A stretch of DNA of 64,000 bases, from NCBI RefSeq assembly GCF_051903075.1, contig NZ_CP182422.1, positions 1,798,001 through 1,862,000 of the forward strand, read 5' to 3'. The DNA is from Embleya sp051903075 (GTDB lineage: Bacteria; Actinomycetota; Actinomycetes; Streptomycetales; Streptomycetaceae). How positions within the stretch are numbered: the stretch's first letter is position 1; each line of letters begins with the position of its first letter. The notes under the pieces were generated by a model. That model had not been told where the DNA came from and did not search any database. It was given only the letters and a program-made list of their open reading frames with translations. Positions 1 through 9,210 of this stretch are shown here, in pieces. The position numbers and the translations under genes are program-made.

Positions 1-750
1 GCGCGAGAGTGTGGTCTCCCGGGCGACCTCGGTGACCAGTTGCACCTCGGCGGCCGACAAGTCGATGTTGCTGGGCAACAGGTCCATGCCGGGGATGATC
101 GTCTTCAGCAGCACGTCGTCCGCGCTGAGATGACTTTCCATCAGCAGGTTGTAGACCGTGAGTTCGAGCTCCATGGGGTTGACGCCCAGGCCCACCGAAA
201 GCGCGCCCTGGGGGTCGAAGTCCACGAGCAGGACCCGGCGGCCGTATTCCGCCAGCGCGGCACCCAGGTTGATGGTCGACGTGGTCTTGCCGACGCCGCC
301 CTTCTGGTTGCACATCGCGATGATCTTCGCCGGCCCGTGTTCGCTCACCGGCGCCGGGATCGGGAAGTAGGGAAGGGCGCGGCCGGTCGGGCCGACCCGC
401 TCGCGCCGCTGCGTGGCGGCGTCGGGAGCGAGGGTCGCGGCGTATTCCGGATCCGGTTCGTAGTCCGCGTCGGGGTCGAACGGTCCGCCACGCAGTTCCT
501 CGGCGTAGCGCAACTCGTCGTCGTAGTAGTACATATCGTAGGCGTACTCGTGCGCGTCCGGGCCATCGAGCCCGTCGGGCCCGGCCTGGCCGGCCGGGGC
601 GGTGTGGCCCGCCTGGACGGCGGCGTCCGTGCGCGTCCCCTGCTGGTCCTGCGGGCCGTCGGCGGGCCCGTAGGAAGAGGTAGTCGGCGCTGCACGGCCC
701 GGCGCCGCCCCTGGCTGGGCACCCCCGGGAGCAAATGTCGACTCGTTCAC
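1..750 (-). CDS. parA: ParA-family chromosome-partitioning ATPase (3' end outside window)
   Basis: Deviant Walker A ATPase of the ParA/MinD/Soj class. It is expected to bind DNA as an ATP dimer and segregate chromosomes with a ParB partner. Translation shows the P-loop KGGVGKTT near residues 150-157, then LVDFDPQGALSVGLG (Walker A') and the downstream ParA stretch VYNLLMES. About 140 residues precede the P-loop; they are rich in Gly, Ala, Pro, Asp and Tyr (for example YDMYYYDDELRY) and look disordered, an extension absent from minimal ParA. The GTG at 748-750 is chosen because AAGGAGGTAAG lies just upstream. The gene runs off the window, so the C-terminus is unseen. It is downstream of the xerD-type gene on the same strand, a common actinobacterial neighbourhood. 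Confidence 0.93.
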   Translation of the reverse strand, partial: MNESTFAPGGAQPGAAPGRAAPTTSSYGPADGPQDQQGTRTDAAVQAGHTAPAGQAGPDGLDGPDAHEYAYDMYYYDDELRYAEELRGGPFDPDADYEPDPEYAATLAPDAATQRRERVGPTGRALPYFPIPAPVSEHGPAKIIAMCNQKGGVGKTTSTINLGAALAEYGRRVLLVDFDPQGALSVGLGVNPMELELTVYNLLMESHLSADDVLLKTIIPGMDLLPSNIDLSAAEVQLVTEVARETTLSR

Positions 751-915
751 AAGTCGTCTTACCTCCTTGCCGACCAGGTCATTTCTTGCTTCGTCAGCCT
801 GAGTCCTTGCCGACGGATCGCGACTCTATGGCGTTGCGGACGGTCGCAGCAAGGCGAACCGCCCGACGCATGCAACATGTGAGGTGATCCAGTCAAGCGC
901 CCGAGGGTGGGATCC

Positions 916-1797
916 TCAGTACATCTGACGTGGTTCGTCGGGGGTTTGGCGCACGTAGACTCGGGTCGTGGACACCGAGGAATGACCCAGGAGTTCCTGG
1001 ACGACCCGGACATCGGCCCCACCGTCGAGCAAATGTGTGGCGAACGAACTCCGAAGTGTACGTGGGGAGATGCCCCGCTCCGGAGCACTGCGGCCGGCGG
1101 CGTCGACAAGCACGGCCCATCCGCTCTGCCGTGACAGCCGGCCGCCTCGCGCGTTGAGAAAGACGGCGGCACCACCGGATCCCGAAGCGGCCAGCTCCGG
1201 GCGCGCCCGCATCAAGTACACATCGAGCGCCGCCAGGGCGCCCGCCCCCAACGGCACGACCCGCCGCCGCCCACCCGAACCGCGAAGCCCGATCGTCCCG
1301 GCCGCCAAATCGACATCGCCGAGGTCCACCCCCACCGCCTCCGACACCCGAGCCCCGCACCCGTACAACACCTCGACCAGGGCCCGATCCCGAAGCCCGA
1401 ACACCCCGGAGGCAGCCGAGGCCGCCGCAAACAACGCCTCCACCGCCTCCACCGACAGCACATCCCCAAGCCGCCGCCCCGAAACCACCGGATCCGGCGC
1501 CGCAACCCCACTCGCCACATCCACGGCAACCAACCCGACACTCACCGCGAACGCATGAACCCCGCGCACAGCCACAAGCGCCCGCGCCACGGAAGCCGGC
1601 GCCAACCCCTCATCCCGCAAGGCCCCACCAAACCCCCGCACATCCGCGGCCCGAACCCCGCCCAACCCCTCAATCCCAAGCCCGCGCAAATAGAGGAGGT
1701 ACCGCCCAAGATCCCGCCGATAAGCACCCAACGTATTGCGGGCCAACCCACGCCGAAGCCCCAAATCCCCCAAATACTCCTCAACAACAGTCTCCAC
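916..1797 (-). CDS. xerD: XerD-type tyrosine recombinase, two catalytic positions altered
   Basis: Tyrosine recombinase of the XerC/XerD class, which normally resolves chromosome dimers at dif. The 293-aa product has the N-terminal SAM-like core-binding domain (VVEEYLGDLGLRRGLARNTL) and the C-terminal catalytic domain. With the GTG start at 1795-1797 I see Arg150 (GARVSE), Arg249 (TLRSSFATHLL), His272 (LLGHSSVSTT) and nucleophile Tyr281 (TTRVY). The position of the beta-hairpin lysine (E. coli XerD K172) is Ser174 in RGSGGRRRVVPLG, and the first box II histidine (E. coli H244) is Arg246 in SPRTLRSS. The protein may therefore be impaired or a divergent paralogue. A TTG at 1816-1818 would add seven residues; the GTG fits where family members usually begin. 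Confidence 0.85.
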   Translation of the reverse strand: METVVEEYLGDLGLRRGLARNTLGAYRRDLGRYLLYLRGLGIEGLGGVRAADVRGFGGALRDEGLAPASVARALVAVRGVHAFAVSVGLVAVDVASGVAAPDPVVSGRRLGDVLSVEAVEALFAAASAASGVFGLRDRALVEVLYGCGARVSEAVGVDLGDVDLAAGTIGLRGSGGRRRVVPLGAGALAALDVYLMRARPELAASGSGGAAVFLNARGGRLSRQSGWAVLVDAAGRSAPERGISPRTLRSSFATHLLDGGADVRVVQELLGHSSVSTTRVYVRQTPDEPRQMY

Positions 1798-1921
1798 GCC
1801 CCCAATTCTGACGCCCAAAACACCACATGCCGCACACCCACGTCATTGGGGGTGTACGGCATGCGCACGGCCTCAACCAGAGACCAACCAACCCGAAGCC
1901 CTGCCGGCACTCAAGACCACT

Positions 1922-2259
1922 CAGCCCGGCCGCCACGTGAGGCCACTCAGCCCGGCCGGCGCTTGAGGCCAAGCAGGTAAACCGCAGCCTTCAAGCCCCA
2001 GCCAAGCCAACTTCAGCCCGGCCGGCGCATGAGGCCACTCAGCCCGGCCGGCGTTTGAGGCCAAGCAGGTAAACCGCAGCCCTCAAGCCCCAGCCAAGCC
2101 AACTTCAGCCCGGCCGGCGCATGAGGCCAAGCAGGCAACCCGCAGCCCCCAAGCCCGGCCAAGCCAACCCCAGCCCGGCCGGCGCATGAGGCCAAGCAGG
2201 CAACCCGCAGCCCTCAAGCCCCAGCCAAGCCAACTTCAGCCCGGCCGGCGCATGAGGCC
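1922..2259. repeat. Seven-copy 23-bp intergenic repeat in a 66-bp higher-order array
   Basis: Seven near-identical copies of CAGCCCGGCCGGCGC(A/T)TGAGGCC start at 1922, 1948, 2014, 2040, 2106, 2171 and 2237. Steps are 26, 66, 26, 66, 65 and 66 bp. The short steps have a 3-base linker (ACT); the long steps share a conserved linker of about 43 bases beginning AAGCAGG, so the linkers repeat as well. The array fills the space between the ald stop and the xerD-type gene. The core resembles a motif I recall as frequent between Streptomyces genes. The minus-strand translation is Gly/Leu/Ala-rich and resembles no protein. I consider the stretch 1798-2272 non-coding. Confidence 0.85.
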
Positions 2260-2272
2260 AATCGAAAAGGGG

Positions 2273-3391
2273 TCAGGAACCCAGGACCTCTTCGAGCGAA
2301 ACGGCGTCAATCCCAAGCGCCTCGCCCACAGCCGCATTCGTAAGCCGACCCTCATGCGTCGACAGACCAAGCGCCAACGCCCGATCCGCCTTCGCCGCCT
2401 CACGCCACCCACGATTCGCCAACTGCACGATGTACGGCAGCGTCGCATTCGTCAGCGCATAGGTCGACGTGTGCGGCACCGCACCCGGCATGTTCGCCAC
2501 GCAGTAGAAGATCGAGTTGTGCACCTTGTACACCGGGTCGTCGTGCGTCGTGGCGTGCGAGTCCTCGAAGCACCCGCCCTGGTCGATCGCGATGTCGACC
2601 AGCACCGAGCCCGGCTTCATCCGCGACACCAGCTCGTTGGTGATCAGCTTCGGCGCCTTCGCGCCCGGAATCAGCACCGCGCCGATGACCAGGTCCGCGT
2701 CCAGCACGGCCTTCTCGATCTCGTACGTGTTCGACGCGACCGTCTGCAGATGCCCCTGGTAGATCCGGTCCGCGTCGCGCAGCGCCTGGATGTTCCGGTC
2801 AAGCAGCAGCACCTCGGCCTGCATGCCGAGCGCGATCGCCGCGGCGTTCATCCCCGAGACACCGGCGCCGATCACGACGACCTTCGCGGCGTAGACGCCG
2901 GAGACGCCACCCATGAGGGTGCCGCGACCGCCGCCCTGCGCCATCAGGTGGTACGAGCCGACCTGCGGCGCGAGCCGACCGGCCACCTCGGACATCGGCG
3001 CGAGCAGCGGCAGCGCGCCGTTGGGCAGCTGCACCGTCTCGTAGGCGATGGACGTGGTCCCGGCGTGGAGCAGGGCCTCGGTGCACTCCTTGCCCGCGGC
3101 GAGGTGCAGGTAGGTGAACAGCGTCTGGTCCTTGCGGAGCCGGCCGAACTCGGAGGCGATCGGCTCCTTGACCTTCAGGATCAGCTCGCCGGTCGCCCAG
3201 ACCTCGTCCGCCGTACCGAGGATGGTCGCCCCCGCGGCCACGTACTCCTCGTTGGGGATGGACGAGCCGACGCCGGCGTCGTGCTCGATGAAGACCTCGT
3301 GACCGTTGCGCACGAGCTCGTGCACGCCGGCGGGCGTGATCGCCACGCGGTACTCGTGGTTCTTGACCTCGCGGGGGATACCGACCTTCAC
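2273..3391 (-). CDS. ald: Alanine dehydrogenase
   Basis: NAD-dependent L-alanine dehydrogenase: reversible oxidative deamination of L-alanine to pyruvate and ammonium, a cytosolic hexamer. The 372-aa product begins VKVGIPREVKNHEYRVAITP, the family N-terminus with substrate-binding Arg and Lys. It continues with EPIASEFGRL, the pyruvate-binding segment (LFTYLHLA), and a Rossmann glycine motif GAGVSGMNAAAIALG for NAD. Length matches the family (about 370 aa). The GTG at 3389-3391 is chosen because it opens exactly at the conserved MKVGIPRE motif; an upstream in-frame GTG at 3451 would add 20 atypical residues. It is monocistronic, followed by the 23-bp repeat array. Confidence 0.97.
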   Translation of the reverse strand: MKVGIPREVKNHEYRVAITPAGVHELVRNGHEVFIEHDAGVGSSIPNEEYVAAGATILGTADEVWATGELILKVKEPIASEFGRLRKDQTLFTYLHLAAGKECTEALLHAGTTSIAYETVQLPNGALPLLAPMSEVAGRLAPQVGSYHLMAQGGGRGTLMGGVSGVYAAKVVVIGAGVSGMNAAAIALGMQAEVLLLDRNIQALRDADRIYQGHLQTVASNTYEIEKAVLDADLVIGAVLIPGAKAPKLITNELVSRMKPGSVLVDIAIDQGGCFEDSHATTHDDPVYKVHNSIFYCVANMPGAVPHTSTYALTNATLPYIVQLANRGWREAAKADRALALGLSTHEGRLTNAAVGEALGIDAVSLEEVLGS

Positions 3392-3591
3392 GGCTATCAA
3401 GTCCTGTCGACAGAGGGTTGGGCACCAGCGAGCCCGAGCATGCGAAAGCACGCTGTACCTCGTGGTGTCCCTAGCTTAGTGCGGTTGGAACCCCCCGCCA
3501 ACCTTACAAAGTGGCAGTGAGGACGGGACCGCTTGTCTATTTCGTAGGTTGCGCCCAAAACTTTGGACAGCAGCGAGTACCCACAAGGGGT

Positions 3592-5712
3592 CTACTCGTC
3601 ACCCAGGAAGCGGCGAACCTCGTCGGCCTCGGGCGCGCCCGCGTCCACGAGCAGGGCCAATGCCTGCCGGCGGCGCGATCGGGCGTCCCGGGCGTCGCCC
3701 GAATCGAGCGCCAGTTCGGCGCTCTGCAACAGCGCCAGCGCCTCCAGCCGCTCGTCGCCGGCCGCGCGGAACGCCTCCATCGCGTCGCGGTACACCGTCA
3801 GCGCCTCCGGCACCCGACCCGCCTCGCCCAGCACGGCGGCGATGTCGGCCAGCACCCGGCCGATGTCGGCGGGGTCGCCGATTCGCCGACGCACCCCGAG
3901 CGCCGCCCGGTGGTCGCGCACCGACTGTTCGAAGCGGCCCATCCGCGCGTGCAGCCGGCCCAGGTGGGAGAGCACCCGCGCCTGGCCGGCCGCGTCGCCG
4001 ATGGTGCGGCGCAGCAGCAGCGACCGGTCGTACCAGTCGGCGGCCCGTTGCAGGTCGCCCAGGTCGGCGTAGGCATTGCCGAGGTTGACCATCGCCCGGC
4101 CCTCGCCGGCCGGGTCGCCCAGTCCGCGGGAGACCTCCAGCGCCGCGCGGTAGCAGGACAATGCCTCCTCCAGCTCAGCGCGCGCGACGTGCAGGTTGCC
4201 CAGGTTGAGCAGGGCCACCGCCTCCTGCCGGCCGGAGCCGGCCCGGCGCGCGGTGGTCAGCGCGAGTTCGTGCAGTTCGCGGACGTCGCTCCAGTGCGCG
4301 CGGCGGTCCAGGAGCCGGGTGAGCACCGAGACCAGCCGGCGCGTCGCCGCGTCCAGTCCGGCCGCGGCGGCCACCCGGGCGGCGGCCAGCAGTTCGGGCC
4401 GCTCGTCGCGCAACCACGCGCGGGCCTCGTCGGCGCTGTCGAAGCGCACGTCGGCGGCCGGGTCCGGACCGCCCGTGCCGATGATGATCCGCTCCGCCGA
4501 GCGGGCCAGGCGCACATACCGGTCGAGCAGCCGCACCCGGGCGTTGCGCCGCTCGCCGGGCCGCTCCTCCGCGTCCAGGCGCTCTTGTACATAGCCGCGC
4601 ACCAGGTCGTGGAAGCGGAAGCGGCCCGGTACCGAGCCCTGCTCCAACAGGTGCAGCTCGCGCAGTTCGATCAACGACCGCGTCGCCGCGTCCGGCCCGC
4701 AGTCGGCCAGCGCCGCGGCGGCGTCCGCGCCGAACTCGCGCCCCGGCACCAGCGCGAGCAGCCGCAACAGCCGGGCGGCCGACGGCACCAGTTCACGATG
4801 GATCAGCGAGAAGCACGCCCGCACCGCCAGGTCGTCCCCGGCCTGCTCGTGCAGCCGCAACCGCTCGGCCCGCAACCGCCGCCCGACGTCGGCCATCGCG
4901 TAGCGCGGCCGGGCCCGCAACCACGCGCCCGCCATCCGCAGCGCCGCCGGGTGGTGGTCGCACAGCGCGGCCAACTCGTCCGCGGCCCGCGGATCGCACG
5001 CGACCCGGGTGTGCCCGGCCAGGTTCCCGAGCAGTTCGGCCGCGGCGCGCGGGTCGAGCATGTCCAGCGCACAACTGCGCACCGCCGCCGCCCGCCCCAG
5101 GCCGGTGAGCGGGGCCACCGAGGTGACCACCACGAGCGTGGTCGGGCTCTCCGGCAGCAGCGGTCGCAACTGCGGCGTCCCGGTCACGTCCTCAAGCAGG
5201 ATCAGGAACCGTTTGCCGTCCAGGTGCTCGCGAAAGAGCCGGATGCGCTCCTCGTGCGCGGAGGGGATGTTCGCCGTGCCGAGCGCATACAGCAGCGATT
5301 CCAGCACGTCGCCCGGCGGGATCAGCTCACCGCGCGGCCCGGTGAGCCGGGCGTAGAGCCGCCCGTCGGGGAAGTGCGGGGCCAGCCGATGGGCGAGCCG
5401 TACCGCGAACTCGGTCCGCCCCACGCCCACCGGTCCGGTGATCGCGACCACCCGGTCCCGGGGCAACCACACCGTGCGGGTGGTGCCGGGGTGTTCCGGG
5501 TCGGTCGGCGCGAGTTGCGCGGGGATCGCCGCGCCGGGTCCGGTCACCCAGGTATAGAGGGTGTCGAGTTCGTCGGTACGCCCGACGAAGTCGGGTCCGC
5601 CGGGCGGCAGTTGATCCACGATCGCGGGCAACGCCGGGACCGGCGCGCGCATTCCGGGAACCAGCCCCTCGGTCGACGCGCACGCGACCTCGGACTCCCC
5701 GGTCACACCCAC
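3592..5712 (-). CDS. STAND (NB-ARC-like) ATPase with C-terminal TPR repeats
   Basis: A 706-aa signalling ATPase of the STAND class. PDFVGRTDELDTLYTWV opens the nucleotide-binding module. The P-loop is GPVGVGRTE (about residues 93-101), with Arg where Lys is canonical. The Walker B region reads KRFLILLEDV, sensor 1 is TTLVVVTSVAPLTG without the usual Arg after TS, and the GLPLAL motif is HHPAALRMAG. A winged-helix-like linker and about six TPR units follow (AVALLNLGNLHVARAELEEA, GRAMVNLGNAYADLGDLQRA, ARVLSHLGRLHARMGRFEQS). The AfsR-type SARP DNA-binding domain is absent, so it probably acts by protein contact. The GTG at 5710-5712 follows an AGGGGG; an upstream GTG at 5739 is possible. Target unknown. 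Confidence 0.85.
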   Translation of the reverse strand: MGVTGESEVACASTEGLVPGMRAPVPALPAIVDQLPPGGPDFVGRTDELDTLYTWVTGPGAAIPAQLAPTDPEHPGTTRTVWLPRDRVVAITGPVGVGRTEFAVRLAHRLAPHFPDGRLYARLTGPRGELIPPGDVLESLLYALGTANIPSAHEERIRLFREHLDGKRFLILLEDVTGTPQLRPLLPESPTTLVVVTSVAPLTGLGRAAAVRSCALDMLDPRAAAELLGNLAGHTRVACDPRAADELAALCDHHPAALRMAGAWLRARPRYAMADVGRRLRAERLRLHEQAGDDLAVRACFSLIHRELVPSAARLLRLLALVPGREFGADAAAALADCGPDAATRSLIELRELHLLEQGSVPGRFRFHDLVRGYVQERLDAEERPGERRNARVRLLDRYVRLARSAERIIIGTGGPDPAADVRFDSADEARAWLRDERPELLAAARVAAAAGLDAATRRLVSVLTRLLDRRAHWSDVRELHELALTTARRAGSGRQEAVALLNLGNLHVARAELEEALSCYRAALEVSRGLGDPAGEGRAMVNLGNAYADLGDLQRAADWYDRSLLLRRTIGDAAGQARVLSHLGRLHARMGRFEQSVRDHRAALGVRRRIGDPADIGRVLADIAAVLGEAGRVPEALTVYRDAMEAFRAAGDERLEALALLQSAELALDSGDARDARSRRRQALALLVDAGAPEADEVRRFLGDE

Positions 5713-5886
5713 CGCAGACGCCCCCTGTCTCACCCACACCCATCGCGCAGATTACGACCACGCACGGGCCCACAGGGCCCGACTCGCCAACCCCGAGTCA
5801 CGAAATCCGCAGCCTTTCGCCCCCGAGGCGACGGGTGAGCGGGCGGGCACAAACATCCCGGGTCCCCGGGACCCGAGCGCGGCCGG

Positions 5887-6528
5887 TCAGAACGGCCGAG
5901 CAGGCCAGGGCGCGTCCGCGGCCCGCAGCGCGTCCAACCCGTCCCCCGCCCGCGCGGCCGCGAGCGCCAACGCTCCCGAAACCAGTGTCGGATTGTGCAG
6001 CTCGCCCGCCAGGATCAGCTCGATCGCCTCGTCCACCGGCAGCCAGGCGAGCTCCATCCCGACCTCCTCGTGCTCCACCGCGAACCGCTCGGCGGTGGAC
6101 TCGGACAACCCGCGCGCGAGGAACACCCGGATCGCCTCGTCCGAGGAGCCGGGTGTGGTGTAGATGTCCACCAGCACGTTCCAGACGGCGGCCTCGTGGT
6201 GCGCCTCCTCGAACAATTCCCGCCGGGCCGCCTGCAGTGGATGTTCGCCGGCCACGTCCAGCAACCCGGCCGGGATCTCCCACAACTTCTGCCGCACGGG
6301 ATGCCGGTACTGCCGCAGCACCAGGATGCGCTCCCGCTCGTCCAGCGCCACCACGCCCACCGCGCCGGGATGGTCCAGGTAGTCGCGCCGCGCGCTGCTG
6401 CCGTCCGGCATCTCGACCACGTCGCTGCGCATCGACCAGACCCGCCCCCGAAACGGCGTCTCACTCGCCGAGACCGGCCACGACTCGGGGGTGTCGCCGA
6501 TCCTCGCCCGAATCCGCGGGTCGTTCAC
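5887..6528 (-). CDS. NUDIX hydrolase, ADP-ribose pyrophosphatase type
   Basis: Metal-dependent NUDIX pyrophosphatase, probably splitting ADP-ribose to AMP and ribose 5-phosphate. In the 213-aa product the NUDIX box is GLLDVAGEHPLQAARRELFE followed by EA, matching Gx5Ex7REUxEE and placed after the strand ILVLRQYRHPVRQKLWEIP as in ADPRases. The GTG at 6526-6528 follows AGGGAG at good spacing and gives the usual length; in-frame upstream sequence is Arg-rich and unlikely to be coding. It lies between the STAND gene and pyrG on the same strand. A nudix gene beside pyrG is an arrangement I associate with Streptomyces. Confidence 0.92.
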   Translation of the reverse strand: MNDPRIRARIGDTPESWPVSASETPFRGRVWSMRSDVVEMPDGSSARRDYLDHPGAVGVVALDERERILVLRQYRHPVRQKLWEIPAGLLDVAGEHPLQAARRELFEEAHHEAAVWNVLVDIYTTPGSSDEAIRVFLARGLSESTAERFAVEHEEVGMELAWLPVDEAIELILAGELHNPTLVSGALALAAARAGDGLDALRAADAPWPARPF

Positions 6529-6780
6529 GATGCGCTCCCTCTCACCCGGCCGCCGGCCGAATACCGCCGCCCCGATCGGCCAGCCTAATGGTCTTCGGCC
6601 GTGCGCCGGCCACGAGCGGGACCGTGATCGCACCGACGCCGCCGGCCGTCGATCGGAGCGGCCGGCGAAACGCGGGAAGCCACCCGCCCGCATACGCGGG
6701 TGGGTGGCTTCCCGGGTCGTCGAGCGCTCGGGCGGGTCGAGCGGTCGGGCGCGTCGAGCGATGCCACGGCGGGCGATCGG

Positions 6781-8457
6781 TCAGGAGGTCGTCTCCACGA
6801 CCCGGTCCTCGCCCTTGATCCGGCGGACCGCCGCCGCGACCAGGCCCGCGAACAGCGGGTGCGGGCGCGTCGGGCGCGACTTCAGCTCCGGGTGGGCCTG
6901 GGTCGCGATGAAGTAAGGGTGCCGCTCGCGCGGCAGTTCGACGTACTCCACCAGTCGGCCGTCGGGGGAGAGCCCGGAGAAGACCAGGCCGGTCTCCTCC
7001 AGCCGGGTCCGGTAGGCGTTGTTGACCTCGTAGCGGTGCCGGTGGCGCTCCTCGGAGCGGGCCGCGCCGTACACCTCACGCGCGATCGAGCCCTCGGCCA
7101 GGTCCGCGGTGTACAGGCCGAGCCGCATCGTGCCGCCCAAGTCGCCCTGGCCCGCCACGATGTCGAGTTGGTCGGCCATGGTCGCCACCACCGGGTGCGC
7201 GGCCTCGGAGTCGAACTCCAGCGAGTTGGCCCCGTCGAGCCCGGCCAGGTTGCGCGCGGCCTCGATCACCATGCACTGCAGGCCCAGACAGATGCCCAGG
7301 GTCGGGATCCGGTGCTCGCGGGCGTACGCGATCGCCTGCACCTTGCCCTCGACGCCCCGGTCGCCGAAGCCGCCGGGGATCAGCACCGCGTCGCAGTCGC
7401 CGAGTTCGCGCGCGGCGCCCTCGGGCGTGGCGGTGTTGTCCGAGGTCACCCACTTGATCCGGGTGCGCACATTGTTCGCGAAGCCGCCCGCGCGGATCGC
7501 CTCGGTGACCGAGAGGTAGGCGTCGGGCAGGTCGATGTACTTGCCGACCAGCGCGACGGTGACCTCGCGCTCGGGCTGGTGCACCCGGCGCAGCAGGTCG
7601 TCCCACTCGGTCCAGTCCACGTCCCGGAAGTTCAGCCCGAGCCGGCGCACCACGTACGCGTCCAGGCCCTCCGAGTGCAGCACCTTGGGGATGTCGTAGA
7701 TGGACGGGGCGTCGATGGCCGCGACCACGGCCTCCTCGTCCACGTCGCACATCAGCGAGATCTTGCGCTTGATGTCCTGCGGCACCGCGCGGTCGGCGCG
7801 CAGCACGATCGCGTCGGGCTGGATGCCGATGCTGCGCAGCGCGGCGACCGAGTGCTGGGTCGGCTTGGTCTTCAGTTCGCCCGAGGGGCCGATGTACGGG
7901 AGCAGCGAGACGTGCAGGAAGAAGACGTTGTCCCGGCCGACCTCGTGCCGGACCTGGCGGATCGACTCCAGGAAGGGCAGCGACTCGATGTCGCCGACGG
8001 TCCCGCCGACTTCGGTGATCACGATGTCGACGTCGGCGGCGGCCATCGCCCGGATCCGCGACTTGATCTCGTTCGTGATGTGCGGGATGACCTGGACGGT
8101 GTCGCCCAGGTATTCACCGCGACGCTCCTTGGCGATCACCGTCGAGTAGACCTGACCGGTCGTCACATTGGCCGAGCCGTGCAGGTCGACGTCGAGGAAG
8201 CGCTCGTAGTGGCCGACGTCCAGGTCGGTCTCGGCGCCGTCGTTGGTGACGAACACCTCGCCGTGCTGGAACGGGTTCATCGTGCCGGGGTCGACGTTGA
8301 GGTAGGGGTCGAGCTTCTGCATGGTGACCCGCAGGCCGCGCGCCTTGAGGAGCGCTCCGAGGCTCGACGCGGTGAGCCCCTTGCCAAGCGAGGAGGCGAC
8401 GCCTCCGGTGACGAAGAGGTGCTTCGCCTGCCGGGTGCGACTGGGCGTCTGAGGCAC
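6781..8457 (-). CDS. pyrG: CTP synthase
   Basis: Glutamine-hydrolysing CTP synthase: UTP + ATP + Gln to CTP, the last step of pyrimidine nucleotide synthesis. The 558-aa product has the amidoligase domain with its P-loop (HLFVTGGVASSLGKGLTAS), the Mg/UTP site MNPFQHGEVFVTNDGAETDL and EVGGTVGDIESLPFLE. The class I glutamine amidotransferase domain has the nucleophile Cys in GICLGLQCMVIEAARN and a C-terminal HPE (QAHPELKSRP). The GTG at 8455-8457 gives a normal length; further upstream in-frame sequence is not family-like. A short inverted repeat sits about 35-55 bases upstream of the start. Confidence 0.98.
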   Translation of the reverse strand: MPQTPSRTRQAKHLFVTGGVASSLGKGLTASSLGALLKARGLRVTMQKLDPYLNVDPGTMNPFQHGEVFVTNDGAETDLDVGHYERFLDVDLHGSANVTTGQVYSTVIAKERRGEYLGDTVQVIPHITNEIKSRIRAMAAADVDIVITEVGGTVGDIESLPFLESIRQVRHEVGRDNVFFLHVSLLPYIGPSGELKTKPTQHSVAALRSIGIQPDAIVLRADRAVPQDIKRKISLMCDVDEEAVVAAIDAPSIYDIPKVLHSEGLDAYVVRRLGLNFRDVDWTEWDDLLRRVHQPEREVTVALVGKYIDLPDAYLSVTEAIRAGGFANNVRTRIKWVTSDNTATPEGAARELGDCDAVLIPGGFGDRGVEGKVQAIAYAREHRIPTLGICLGLQCMVIEAARNLAGLDGANSLEFDSEAAHPVVATMADQLDIVAGQGDLGGTMRLGLYTADLAEGSIAREVYGAARSEERHRHRYEVNNAYRTRLEETGLVFSGLSPDGRLVEYVELPRERHPYFIATQAHPELKSRPTRPHPLFAGLVAAAVRRIKGEDRVVETTS

Positions 8458-9210
8458 TGCCAAGGAAGGGCTCCCGTGGTTGCGATGAGGGGGATGTCCT
8501 GGGGACATCCGAGGGATATCGAAGGGGACGCTGCTGGGCCGACGCGGGCCCGGAACAGTCCCACCAAGTCCACGGGATACCAGCCTAACAGCGTCGGGGG
8601 TCGAGGTCCCGCACCCGGGGCGGAACAACTGCGACACCACCCGGCGATTGCCCAGAGTGACGACGCACGGGAGAATCCGGACGCATGCCGACGGAACGGC
8701 CGAGTCGGATTCCACGCAGAGTCAACGAGCGCGTCGGCGAAAGCAGGCACGTTTCAGCGCCGACGGCGCACTATGCTACGCAGGCGGCGCGCGAGCCTCT
8801 CTCCGTTCGCCGACACCCGCGCGCAGCGGAACCCACGCGCGCGACGGGTGCGCGTCCCCCAGATCCCGACGGGACGACATTTCGGGAGTACCGGTCGATC
8901 CGACCACCCTTGCGGCGGTCGATCACGCGTGCGTGGTGCACCCTGGAATGAATCGATCAAGGCAACCGAGGCAACGAATCGATCGATCGCCGATCGGAAC
9001 ACGACCATCGGCGCGCAGGGTACGTACCACCCGCAGCAGCACCCGCAGCACGACCCACCGGTACCGGAACGCAGCACGACCCGCCGGCACCGAACACAGC
9101 AACCCGTACGAGCCGACCCCTCGTACGCGCCCAGCCCCCCGGCCGATCCCCGCCGCGCACGACGGGACCACCGGCCTCACCAGGACGACCAGGAACGGAA
9201 AGCGCTGCCC
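8458..9210. other. Divergent intergenic region between pyrG and the GH15 gene
   Basis: About 750 bases without a supportable gene. They should hold the promoters of pyrG (leftward) and the GH15 gene (rightward). I see an 8-bp inverted repeat near pyrG and repeated AATCGATC words around 8948-8990. Open frames here show no ribosome-binding site and no recognisable protein. No convincing -35/-10 pair was found. Confidence 0.5.
8492..8510. promoter_or_regulatory. Short inverted repeat in the pyrG leader
   Basis: GGATGTCC and GGACATCC are perfect 8-bp inverted copies separated by TGG. They lie 35-53 bases upstream of the pyrG start, on the untranslated leader or promoter. It could be a protein-binding palindrome or a small hairpin; nothing decides between these. 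Confidence 0.3.

Noticed and set aside
1922..2259. CRISPR-like repeat array
   Set aside because: The linkers between repeats are themselves repeated, two linkers are only 3 bases, and no cas genes are present.
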